From an uncultured cyanobacterium (GTDB lineage: Bacteria; Cyanobacteriota; Cyanobacteriia; Cyanobacteriales; Geitlerinemataceae), in the NCBI GenBank assembly GCA_937121005.1, contig CAKZKB010000278.1, positions 1 through 5,860 on the forward strand: a stretch of DNA of 5,860 bases, in the 5' to 3' direction. The position numbers were made by a program, and so were the translations under genes. Positions 1 through 5,589 of the stretch are shown here, piece after piece (the first letter of the stretch is position 1; each line of letters opens with the position of its first letter). Under the pieces are notes generated by a model, which was not told the origin of the DNA, did not search any database, and worked only from the letters and a program-made list of their open reading frames with translations.

Positions 1-1427
1 TGGGCGAAAAGCTGCACGAACTCGTGTCCTCCGGGGGCTTGAGTGCCGCCATGGCCGCCCTGTTCGGCGTTTTAGTCTTTCTCGGCCCCGTGGCCAAATC
101 CGCCCAATTTCCCCTCCACGTCTGGCTTCCCGACGCAATGGAAGGCCCGACCCCCATTTCCGCCCTCATTCACGCCGCCACCATGGTCGCGGCTGGCGTA
201 TTCCTAATTGCCCGGATGTTTCCGGTCTTTGAAGGACTCCCCGACGTAATGACAATTATCGCCTGGACGGGAGCCTTCACCGCTTTTTTAGGAGCCTCGA
301 TCGCCATCACCCAAAACGACATCAAAAAAGGTCTCGCCTACTCCACCATTTCCCAACTGGGTTACATGGTCATGGCCATGGGAGTGGGTGCGTATGGTGC
401 GGGTTTGTTTCACCTGATGACCCACGCCTACTTCAAAGCCATGCTGTTTCTCTGTTCCGGTTCCGTGATTCACGGCATGGAAGGCGTGGTCGGCCACAAT
501 CCCGATCTGGCTCAGGATATGCGCTTGATGGGTGGATTGCGGAAATTCATGCCCATCACCTCCATCACCTTCTTAATCGGAACCCTAGCCATTTCTGGGA
601 TTCCTCCCTTCGCTGGCTTCTGGTCGAAAGACGAAATTCTCGGCAGCACCTTCGCCGCCAACCCGGCCCTCTGGTTTGTCGGTTGGGCCACTGCGGGAAT
701 CACGGCTTTCTATATGTTCCGAATGTACTTTATGACCTTTGAAGGCGAATTTCGCGGCAATGATGTCGAACTTCGCAAGCGAGTCATGGGTATTCCGGCC
801 TTCGGCCCCGGTGCGATGGACGTGCGCGAACATCAATACGAAGCCGGAGAGGTAGAAATGCACGGCCATAGCGATTCCCCTCACGAGTCGCCGCTTTCGA
901 TGACGTTTCCGTTGATGGCGTTGGCGGTTCCTTCGGTTTTAATCGGCTTGGTGGGTACTCCGTTCGCTAACATTTTCGAGCAGTTTATTCACCCTCCCAG
1001 TGAAGAAGCCGAAACCCTGGCCGAAATGGCGGCGGAGTTTGAATGGAGCGAATTTCTGCTGATGGGTGGAAGTTCGATCGGTGTCGGTTTAATTGGCATC
1101 AGCATCGCCATTTTGATGTACCTGCAAGGGAAAATCGATCCGGGCGCGATCGCGGACAAAATTCGTCCCTTGTACGAGTTCTCCCTCAACAAATGGTATC
1201 TTGACAACATTAACGATTTCATCTTCGTAAAAGGATGTCGTCGTTTGGCTCGCCAAGTGCTAGAAGTAGACTATCGCATTGTCGATGGTGCGGTTAACTT
1301 GACCGGTTTGGCTGCATTGTTAGGCGGTGAAGGGATGAAATACATCGAAACCGGACGCGCTCAATTGTATGCTTTAGTCGTCTTTGCTGCGGTTCTTGGC
1401 ATCACCATTTATTTTGGTGTCAGTTAA
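1..1427 (+). CDS. ndhF1: NAD(P)H-quinone oxidoreductase subunit 5 (NdhF1), 5'-truncated by window edge
   Basis: This is the C-terminal part of NdhF, the NuoL-like proton-pumping subunit at the tip of the membrane arm of cyanobacterial NDH-1, which moves electrons to plastoquinone in the thylakoid membrane. The frame is open from base 3 (GEKLHEL...) so the GTG at 24 is an internal valine, not a start; about 475 codons are present of a family length around 650-700. Visible hallmarks: KSAQFPLHVWLPDAMEGP (about 90-150) with a channel lysine, the HAATMVAAGVFL helix (about 171-206), the discontinuous-helix segment NDIKKGLAYSTISQLGYM (about 315-368), HLMTHAYFKAMLFL (about 411-452), and GFWSKDEIL (about 613-640) with the late-helix lysine. 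A less conserved hydrophilic stretch rich in His and Glu (about 800-895) precedes the C-terminal helices. The C-terminus, with a long amphipathic and final membrane helix, is intact. The F1 assignment (NDH-1L type rather than CO2-uptake NdhF3/F4) rests on sequence resemblance from memory and on the adjacent ndhD1-type gene. Confidence 0.96.
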   Translation, partial: GEKLHELVSSGGLSAAMAALFGVLVFLGPVAKSAQFPLHVWLPDAMEGPTPISALIHAATMVAAGVFLIARMFPVFEGLPDVMTIIAWTGAFTAFLGASIAITQNDIKKGLAYSTISQLGYMVMAMGVGAYGAGLFHLMTHAYFKAMLFLCSGSVIHGMEGVVGHNPDLAQDMRLMGGLRKFMPITSITFLIGTLAISGIPPFAGFWSKDEILGSTFAANPALWFVGWATAGITAFYMFRMYFMTFEGEFRGNDVELRKRVMGIPAFGPGAMDVREHQYEAGEVEMHGHSDSPHESPLSMTFPLMALAVPSVLIGLVGTPFANIFEQFIHPPSEEAETLAEMAAEFEWSEFLLMGGSSIGVGLIGISIAILMYLQGKIDPGAIADKIRPLYEFSLNKWYLDNINDFIFVKGCRRLARQVLEVDYRIVDGAVNLTGLAALLGGEGMKYIETGRAQLYALVVFAAVLGITIYFGVS

Positions 1428-1436
1428 ATCTTTGTA

Positions 1437-1461
1437 GGGGCAAACCCACTGTGGTTGCCCC
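1437..1461 (+). repeat. Hairpin GGGGCAA...TTGCCCC after ndhF1, possible weak terminator
   Basis: GGGGCAA (1437-1443) pairs with TTGCCCC (1455-1461). Three more pairs, CCA with TGG, can form above a two-base bulge, leaving a CTG loop. The hairpin starts ten bases after the ndhF1 stop and is followed by CTTTTCCC, which is only a short, interrupted T run, so termination is possible but weak. The sequence TAGGGGCAAACC resembles the short GTAGGGGCGAAC-type repeats common between cyanobacterial genes, and a second member lies at 1532-1557. Confidence 0.6.
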
Positions 1462-1470
1462 CTTTTCCCT

Positions 1471-1495
1471 CGTAGCGTCCCTCTGGGGCGCTACG
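1471..1495. repeat. Palindromic hairpin CGTAGCG...CGCTACG
   Basis: CGTAGCG-T-CCC (1471-1481) pairs with GGG-G-CGCTACG (1485-1495) around a TCT loop: an 11 bp stem with a single G-T wobble. It is followed by GCACTTAGGAGACTCCGCC-like sequence that, from memory, accompanies dispersed REP-like repeats built on the GTAGCG/CGCTACG theme in filamentous cyanobacteria. It has no T tract, so it does not look like an intrinsic terminator. Family membership is inference; the hairpin is directly visible. Confidence 0.6.
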
Positions 1496-1531
1496 CACTT
1501 AGGAGACTCCGCCTCCATTTTACACGAAGTC

Positions 1532-1557
1532 GTAGGGGCGAACGGCGTTCGCCCTTT
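1532..1557. repeat. GTAGGGGCGAACGGCGTTCGCCC-type intergenic hairpin
   Basis: GGGCGAAC (1536-1543) and GTTCGCCC (1547-1554) form a perfect 8 bp stem around a GGC loop, preceded by GTAG and followed by TTTCCC. This matches a short repeat that is widespread between genes in many cyanobacteria. It is the cleaner relative of the hairpin at 1437-1461. Its role is unknown; it may be a mobile miniature or an RNA processing or stability element. Confidence 0.65.
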
Positions 1558-1630
1558 CCCGGCAGAGCCAGAGGAACGAGTGAACTCTCAATCAATGCGA
1601 TCGCCTGCTATTTTGAGAAGTACACAATTC

Positions 1631-1659
1631 TTGATTTTTGCAAGTGAATGTGCTATATC
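1631..1659 (+). promoter_or_regulatory. Candidate sigma-70-type promoter for ndhD1
   Basis: TTGATT (1631-1636) and TATATC (1654-1659) are separated by exactly 17 bp, each matching the consensus at four of six positions. Initiation would fall near 1666, giving a leader of about 70 nt before the ndhD1 ATG at 1738. This is pattern matching only. Confidence 0.35.
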
Positions 1660-1677
1660 CTTAGAAGGCTTTTGCTG

Positions 1678-1707
1678 TTGAGAGCGATCGACCCGAACCT
1701 CTAGATA
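1678..1707 (+). promoter_or_regulatory. Alternative promoter candidate close to ndhD1
   Basis: TTGAGA (1678-1683) and TAGATA (1702-1707) lie 18 bp apart; an overlapping TAAGAT sits at 1706-1711. Initiation near 1714 would give a leader of roughly 24 nt. It is weaker than, and competes with, the candidate at 1631-1659. A HIP1-like variant GCGATCGA lies inside the spacer at 1683-1690. Confidence 0.2.
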
Positions 1708-1737
1708 AGATTGTCACCTTTCTCATCGCTCGCGATT

Positions 1738-3327
1738 ATGACAAACTTCCCCTGGTTAACCACCATTATCCTATTTCCCATTGCCGCCGCGCTGCTAATT
1801 CCCCTACTTTTTCGGAATGACAGTAGCGGTAAAAAAGTGCGATGGTACGCCCTAACTGTAGCGGTTATCGACTTCTGTATTGCCGCTTATGCCTTCTATG
1901 AAGGCTACGACTTCTCGAACCCAGACTTACAACTGGTCGAACGCTACACTTGGGTGTCCGAACTCAATTTACAGTGGTCAGTGGGTGCAGACGGACTCTC
2001 CATGCCTCTGATCTTGCTCACTTGCTTTATCACCACTCTGGCCATTTTAGCGGCTTGGCCTGTCACCTTCAAACCCCAATTGTTTTACTTCCTGATGCTA
2101 GCAATGTACGGCGGCCAAATTGCCGTGTTTGCCGTTCAGGATATGCTGCTATTTTTCCTGGCGTGGGAATTAGAACTGGTTCCCGTGTACATGATTTTGG
2201 CGATTTGGGGTGGGAAAAAGCGCCATTATGCAGCCACCAAGTTTATTCTTTACACCGCACTCAGTTCCCTGTTTATCCTCCTAGCCGGACTGACCATGGC
2301 CTTTTATGGCGATACGGTCACGTTCGACATGAGCGAAATTACAGCAAAGCATTTTCCCCTCAATTTGCAACTGCTACTCTATGCGGGTTTCTTGATTGCG
2401 TATGGCGTGAAATTGCCCATTTTTCCCCTGCATACTTGGCTCCCGGATGCGCACGGCGAAGCGACGGCTCCCGCTCATATGTTGCTAGCTGGAATTCTCC
2501 TGAAAATGGGAGGATACGCCCTCATTCGCATGAACGTTGATATGCTTCCCGACGCTCACATTCGCTTCGCACCGTTGCTGGTGATTTTGGGTGTGGTAAA
2601 TATCGTTTATGCGGCGTTAACTTCGTTTGCTCAACGCAACCTGAAACGCAAAATTGCCTACTCCTCTATCTCGCACATGGGGTTTGTTTTGATCGGGATC
2701 GCTTCGTTTACCGACTTGGGGATTAGCGGTGCGGTCATGCAAATGATTTCTCACGGGTTGATCGGGGCGAGTTTGTTCTTTTTAGTGGGTTGTACCTACG
2801 ATCGCACGCATACGCTGCTTCTTGACGAAATGGGTGGCGTAGGGCAAAAAATGAAGAAAGTTTTCGCCATGTGGACGACTTGTTCTTTGGCTTCTCTGGC
2901 TTTACCGGGAATGAGCGGTTTTGTGGCTGAAGTGATGGTCTTTGTTGGCTTTTCCAACAGCAATGCCTACAATCCCACGTTTAAGGTTTTGGTAGTCTTC
3001 TTGGCAGCAGTGGGTGTCATTTTAACCCCCATTTATCTGCTATCGATGCTGCGCGAAATTCTTTACGGCCCGGAGAACAAAAAGCTCGTCGAACACGAGG
3101 AACTGGTGGATGCCGAACCGCGAGAAGTGTTCATCATTGCTTGCCTGTTAGTTCCCATTATCGGCATTGGTTTCTATCCGAAAATGGTGACGCAAATGTA
3201 CGATGCGACCACATTGCGGGTGACAAGTCGCTTGCAAACTCAGTTGGCATTGATGAAAGCTGAAAATGTGGCAGAAGTGCCGCCGTTTGAGGTGAAAAAA
3301 GCTCCCGCGATCGCGGCCTTAAAATAA
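1738..3327 (+). CDS. ndhD1: NAD(P)H-quinone oxidoreductase subunit 4 (NdhD1), complete
   Basis: NdhD is the NuoM-like antiporter subunit of the NDH-1 membrane arm, next to NdhF, and contributes one proton channel. The 529-residue protein has the usual family length and opens MTNFPWLTTIILFPIAA, as NdhD1 proteins do; an upstream in-frame TTG at 1711 would add nine residues unlike the family, so ATG 1738 is chosen. Conserved features: VGADGLSMPLILLT (residues 82-95), the WELELVPVYMILAIWGGKK segment with Glu144 at the NuoM channel-glutamate position, VKLPIFPLHTWLPDAHGEA with channel Lys225 and the following TAPAHMLLAGILLKMGGYA, the discontinuous-helix segment RNLKRKIAYSSISHMGFV (about 300-317), and LPGMSGFVAE plus LTPIYLLSMLREI near the C-terminus. 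No Shine-Dalgarno sequence precedes the start (CTCATCGCTCGCGATT), which is common in cyanobacteria. It follows ndhF1 by 310 bp and ends with a strong terminator. A 12-base palindrome, CCGCGATCGCGG, containing HIP1 lies at 3305-3316, just before the stop. The type-1 assignment is by resemblance and by pairing with ndhF1. Confidence 0.97.
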   Translation: MTNFPWLTTIILFPIAAALLIPLLFRNDSSGKKVRWYALTVAVIDFCIAAYAFYEGYDFSNPDLQLVERYTWVSELNLQWSVGADGLSMPLILLTCFITTLAILAAWPVTFKPQLFYFLMLAMYGGQIAVFAVQDMLLFFLAWELELVPVYMILAIWGGKKRHYAATKFILYTALSSLFILLAGLTMAFYGDTVTFDMSEITAKHFPLNLQLLLYAGFLIAYGVKLPIFPLHTWLPDAHGEATAPAHMLLAGILLKMGGYALIRMNVDMLPDAHIRFAPLLVILGVVNIVYAALTSFAQRNLKRKIAYSSISHMGFVLIGIASFTDLGISGAVMQMISHGLIGASLFFLVGCTYDRTHTLLLDEMGGVGQKMKKVFAMWTTCSLASLALPGMSGFVAEVMVFVGFSNSNAYNPTFKVLVVFLAAVGVILTPIYLLSMLREILYGPENKKLVEHEELVDAEPREVFIIACLLVPIIGIGFYPKMVTQMYDATTLRVTSRLQTQLALMKAENVAEVPPFEVKKAPAIAALK

Positions 3328-3356
3328 TCTCACTTCGATGGTTTTGTCTTGACCCC

Positions 3357-3383
3357 AAACCTCTCTCTAGGGAGAGGTTTTTT
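3357..3383 (+). terminator. Rho-independent terminator of ndhD1
   Basis: AAACCTCTC (3357-3365) pairs with GAGAGGTTT (3372-3380), extended by a T-G wobble and closed by a CTAG loop. It runs directly into six Ts (3378-3383), with another T run at 3390-3395. It lies 30 bp after the ndhD1 stop and should end the ndh transcript. Confidence 0.88.
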
Positions 3384-3463
3384 CCATTATTTTTTGCCGA
3401 TCCGTCGTACATTGACAACCCACATTCCGCACCCGAGTCAGTGTGCCAGTTAATTGCAACTCT

Positions 3464-3486
3464 CCTTGTCCCCTTGTCCCCTTGTC
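3464..3486. repeat. Short tandem repeat, TTGTCCCC unit, three copies
   Basis: TTGT occurs at 3466, 3474 and 3482 with CCCC between, an 8-bp period conserved over three units; the run degrades into TCTCCCC and then C-rich sequence. Heptamer or octamer short tandem repeats of this kind are known in intergenic DNA of filamentous cyanobacteria. Copy number may vary between strains. Confidence 0.7.
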
Positions 3487-3554
3487 TCCCCAACCCCTCT
3501 AATCCCCCCTTGTGCCGATCGCGTCATTGCCCCTCGGTACGATCGCTTCCCCGT

Positions 3555-3579
3555 CTGGGTTAGGTATCCTAGAAACCAG
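3555..3579. promoter_or_regulatory. Nested inverted repeat upstream of the hpsA promoter candidate
   Basis: CTGG (3555-3558) pairs with CCAG (3576-3579), and inside it TAGG (3561-3564) pairs with CCTA (3568-3571) around TAT. It lies about 23 bp upstream of the putative -35 box, where an activator or repressor could bind. No specific regulator is recognised and a chance palindrome is possible. Confidence 0.3.
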
Positions 3580-3601
3580 GGAACGCCTGAGCGATTGCCG
3601 T

Positions 3602-3630
3602 TTGGAGGCAACTTGCGCTATGAATATAGT
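3602..3630 (+). promoter_or_regulatory. Candidate promoter of hpsA
   Basis: TTGGAG (3602-3607) and TATAGT (3625-3630) are 17 bp apart. The -10 box matches the consensus at five of six positions while the -35 is poor, as is frequent for activator-dependent promoters. Initiation near 3637 gives a leader of about 87 nt. It fits a transcription unit independent of ndhD1. Confidence 0.4.
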
Positions 3631-3710
3631 AGAGAAGCGTTCCGTCGATCTCGGTCTTGTCGGGCAGGGTAGCATCGCGATCGTCATTCCATCTCGCTCT
3701 CGCATCTGCC

Positions 3711-3716
3711 GAGGAA
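3711..3716 (+). promoter_or_regulatory. Ribosome binding site of hpsA
   Basis: GAGGAA sits seven bases upstream of ATG 3724, a good Shine-Dalgarno at proper spacing. It supports this start, which is also the one giving the family-typical MPKR opening. Confidence 0.7.
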
Positions 3717-3723
3717 TATAGAT

Positions 3724-5589
3724 ATGCCTAAGCGCAATCTTACCAATAGAATTAAACGCTGGTTAAGAAATACTGTCAAGCAAGTATGTAACGCGATCGC
3801 GACCTTTGTCCGGCGATCGCTCAGCCGTCGTCGCCGCCACCCGCGCCGCCGCACGGCTGGCTTTTTGCTGCCTACCACTGCTTTATTGTTACTGTTGATG
3901 AGCCTCGTGGTCGGGGCACTGTTGATTCGGACGTTCAACCGTACCGAACAAGTGGTCGGGGCCCGCGAGCAGCGCGTAATATATAATGCCACATCTCCGG
4001 CGATCGAGCGCGGTAAAGCCAAACTCGAATATATGTTTTCCAACGATCCCCGCGTCACCACCGGGGTTCCCTCTCAGGAAGTCTTGCGGAGCATGATGCT
4101 CAACGATGGCTCTAACGATATAGAACCATACGAAGTTGACAATGGCGATCCCTACACCCTCCCCGACGAAACCCGCATCGACATCAACGGCGGTGGCGAC
4201 GATAACGCTTGGTGGTTTCCCGTCGATCTCAACGGCGACGGCCAAATCAACGAAGGCGAAGATGGGAAAGTAGCTTACTCCTTGATTTGGCAAGTTCCTA
4301 CCACTGGTAATAACGAAGAGACGGGAGAGGGACAAATTAACCCAATCTTGTATCGAGGAGATGCGGACGAGCTAGCTGAAGGGGATGCAGACGGTTCCTA
4401 CGTGCGTCGCGGGCCCATTGTCGCTTCTGCCCTCAGCCCCGGCTGCCCCCTCGACGATGATGTGGCTCCCCCCATCGAAAATGGCTGGTTCAGTTCTGAA
4501 ACCAACACCGCTACCCTGCGGAAAAACTTCCAAATCGACGCAGTGCTGATTCCCGACGATCCCAACGTCACCACCCAAGCGACTCTGGAAGTGCAGCAAG
4601 AACGGCAGTCCAATCGCGGTAATAAATGGGGGGCTTGGTTCCGTACCGATATCGAGGTGTATTCCGGGCCGGCATTTCGCTTTAACGGAGCCATGCACAC
4701 CGAAGGGAGTTACTTTTTCACGAAGCTGCTCGGTGATGGATTTCAGTCTTTCCTGATCAGTTCGACAGACTCGTGCCTCTACACCGATCCCTCCGCGTCC
4801 GAGCTTACCCTCAACGAAGTGCGATCGGACGCAAATGATGACGATTCTCCCCTGGTTTTTCAAGGGCAAGCCATTCACGGCACAATTGTCGCCAATCAAT
4901 TTGTGGACGGCGGGGCAGTTACAGGTGCAGATCCAGCTGATTTTGGAGCTCCGGTTCACGTGCACCGAGGCGGAGACCAACCTTTAGCCACCGACGACCT
5001 GAATGGAGTGGATAGCAGCGAGAGCATTAGCCTCATTAGTATCCCAGGCGAAGCAAACAGCGACTCTGTTATTAATAGCCCCCTACAACCGGCGGATTTG
5101 ATGCTCAATCCCTTGGCGATCGTCACGGAAAACAAATCTCGGGCCTTCAGCCAAGATCCCGATCCCGCCCCGGATATTCTCACTCCCTACCCTACAAACG
5201 TTCGTGATGGGAACTGGGCAAATAGCATTTTCAATAGTTCCCCAGCTCGGATCCTAAATGTCTCCAACCAACAACCGTTTATTGACGATGTTTATCGTGC
5301 AGACGGACGTTTGGGGCCCAAACCCACTTACGGTCGCAACAGTGAATTCAAGTTGTCGGACATGGGGCCAAACGGGACGCTGATTTCGGGTGTCGGTGGC
5401 GAGGAGGAAGAAGCCCTAATGAAAATGGAGGGCAACGGTTCCGACGACGTAGGGCTTGATGGCTACTGGGAACGCCGCGCCGTCAACGGCGGAATGCGGA
5501 TCGTGGTCGGGCAACGCTTGGAACTCGGCGATCCCCTAGAACCGCTCGATCCTTTCGATAGCGGTAGCGATAACTATCCCCTAGCCTAG
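3724..5589 (+). CDS. hpsA: Hormogonium polysaccharide biosynthesis protein HpsA-like, apparently 3'-truncated
   Basis: The 621-residue product resembles HpsA, a protein of the hps locus needed for the extracellular polysaccharide of gliding filaments; its biochemical role is not established. Layout: a basic leader (residues 1-45, with the Arg-rich run RRSLSRRRRHPRRRT), then G46-FLLPTTALLLLLMSLVVGA, a single hydrophobic helix like the start of pilin-like or PilX-type proteins after prepilin cleavage, though position +5 is Thr51 rather than Glu. The rest should be extracytoplasmic: NATSPAIERGKAKLEYMF (88-105), an EF-hand-like loop DLNGDGQINEGE (168-179), RFNGAMHTEGSYFF (319-332), SSTDSCLYTDPSASE (346-360), and ERRAVNGGMRIVVGQRLELG (583-602). 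Only two cysteines (241, 351) lie outside the leader. In HpsA proteins as I recall them, the VGQRLELG segment is followed by many hundreds more residues; here the frame ends 19 residues later at TAG 5587-5589, exactly where base composition changes. It is therefore probably a broken gene, or split by an assembly join, rather than a short natural variant. Two HIP1 sites (3793, 3813) lie in the leader coding region. Confidence 0.88.
   Translation: MPKRNLTNRIKRWLRNTVKQVCNAIATFVRRSLSRRRRHPRRRTAGFLLPTTALLLLLMSLVVGALLIRTFNRTEQVVGAREQRVIYNATSPAIERGKAKLEYMFSNDPRVTTGVPSQEVLRSMMLNDGSNDIEPYEVDNGDPYTLPDETRIDINGGGDDNAWWFPVDLNGDGQINEGEDGKVAYSLIWQVPTTGNNEETGEGQINPILYRGDADELAEGDADGSYVRRGPIVASALSPGCPLDDDVAPPIENGWFSSETNTATLRKNFQIDAVLIPDDPNVTTQATLEVQQERQSNRGNKWGAWFRTDIEVYSGPAFRFNGAMHTEGSYFFTKLLGDGFQSFLISSTDSCLYTDPSASELTLNEVRSDANDDDSPLVFQGQAIHGTIVANQFVDGGAVTGADPADFGAPVHVHRGGDQPLATDDLNGVDSSESISLISIPGEANSDSVINSPLQPADLMLNPLAIVTENKSRAFSQDPDPAPDILTPYPTNVRDGNWANSIFNSSPARILNVSNQQPFIDDVYRADGRLGPKPTYGRNSEFKLSDMGPNGTLISGVGGEEEEALMKMEGNGSDDVGLDGYWERRAVNGGMRIVVGQRLELGDPLEPLDPFDSGSDNYPLA

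Larger units (their letters stand above)
1428..1737. other. ndhF1-ndhD1 intergenic spacer (310 bp) with hairpin repeats
   Basis: No convincing gene lies here. The first 130 bases are a packed set of three distinct hairpins (1437-1461, 1471-1495, 1536-1554), followed by an exact HIP1 octamer at 1597-1604 and, in the last 110 bases, two weak promoter-like pairs. A 76-codon frame at 1451-1681 runs straight across the hairpins and has no family character. The spacer leaves open whether ndhD1 is co-transcribed with ndhF1 or has its own promoter. Confidence 0.8.
3384..3723. other. Non-coding spacer and leader region before hpsA (about 340 bp)
   Basis: After the ndhD1 terminator, no frame here looks like a protein. 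The region holds an 8-bp tandem repeat (3464-3486), C-rich sequence (3471-3509), several CGATCG-containing sites that are not exact HIP1 copies, an inverted repeat (3555-3579), a promoter candidate (3602-3630) and the ribosome binding site of hpsA (3711-3716). Between about 3637 and 3710 the presumed leader shows nothing I can name. Confidence 0.7.

Noticed and set aside
24..26. GTG as the start of the first gene
   Set aside because: The frame stays open and NdhF-like to base 3, and the protein would lack its first third. It is an internal valine.
1451..1681. 76-codon plus-strand frame between ndhF1 and ndhD1
   Set aside because: It runs across three hairpin repeats and a HIP1 site, and shows no protein-family character.
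1711..1737. TTG start adding nine residues to NdhD1
   Set aside because: The family starts at the MTNFPW-like segment; ATG 1738 is in place, and the TTG overlaps a putative -10 element.
3412..3417. Perfect TTGACA -35 box
   Set aside because: No -10-like hexamer follows at 16-18 bp; the sequence there is GC-rich (CGAGTC region).
3158..3493. 111-codon minus-strand frame across the ndhD1 terminator
   Set aside because: It overlaps the ndhD1 3' end in antisense and runs through the terminator hairpin and the tandem repeat.
3464..3510. Possible CRISPR-like array
   Set aside because: The unit is only 8 bp with no spacers; it is a simple tandem repeat.
3512..3721. 69-codon GTG-started frame ending just before hpsA
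   Set aside because: It has no ribosome binding site, overlaps the inverted repeat and promoter candidate, and its composition follows CGATCG-rich spacer DNA. The position next to hpsA is probably accidental.
4372..4980. 202-codon minus-strand frame inside hpsA
   Set aside because: It is antisense to conserved HpsA coding sequence; long shadow frames are expected in GC-rich genes.
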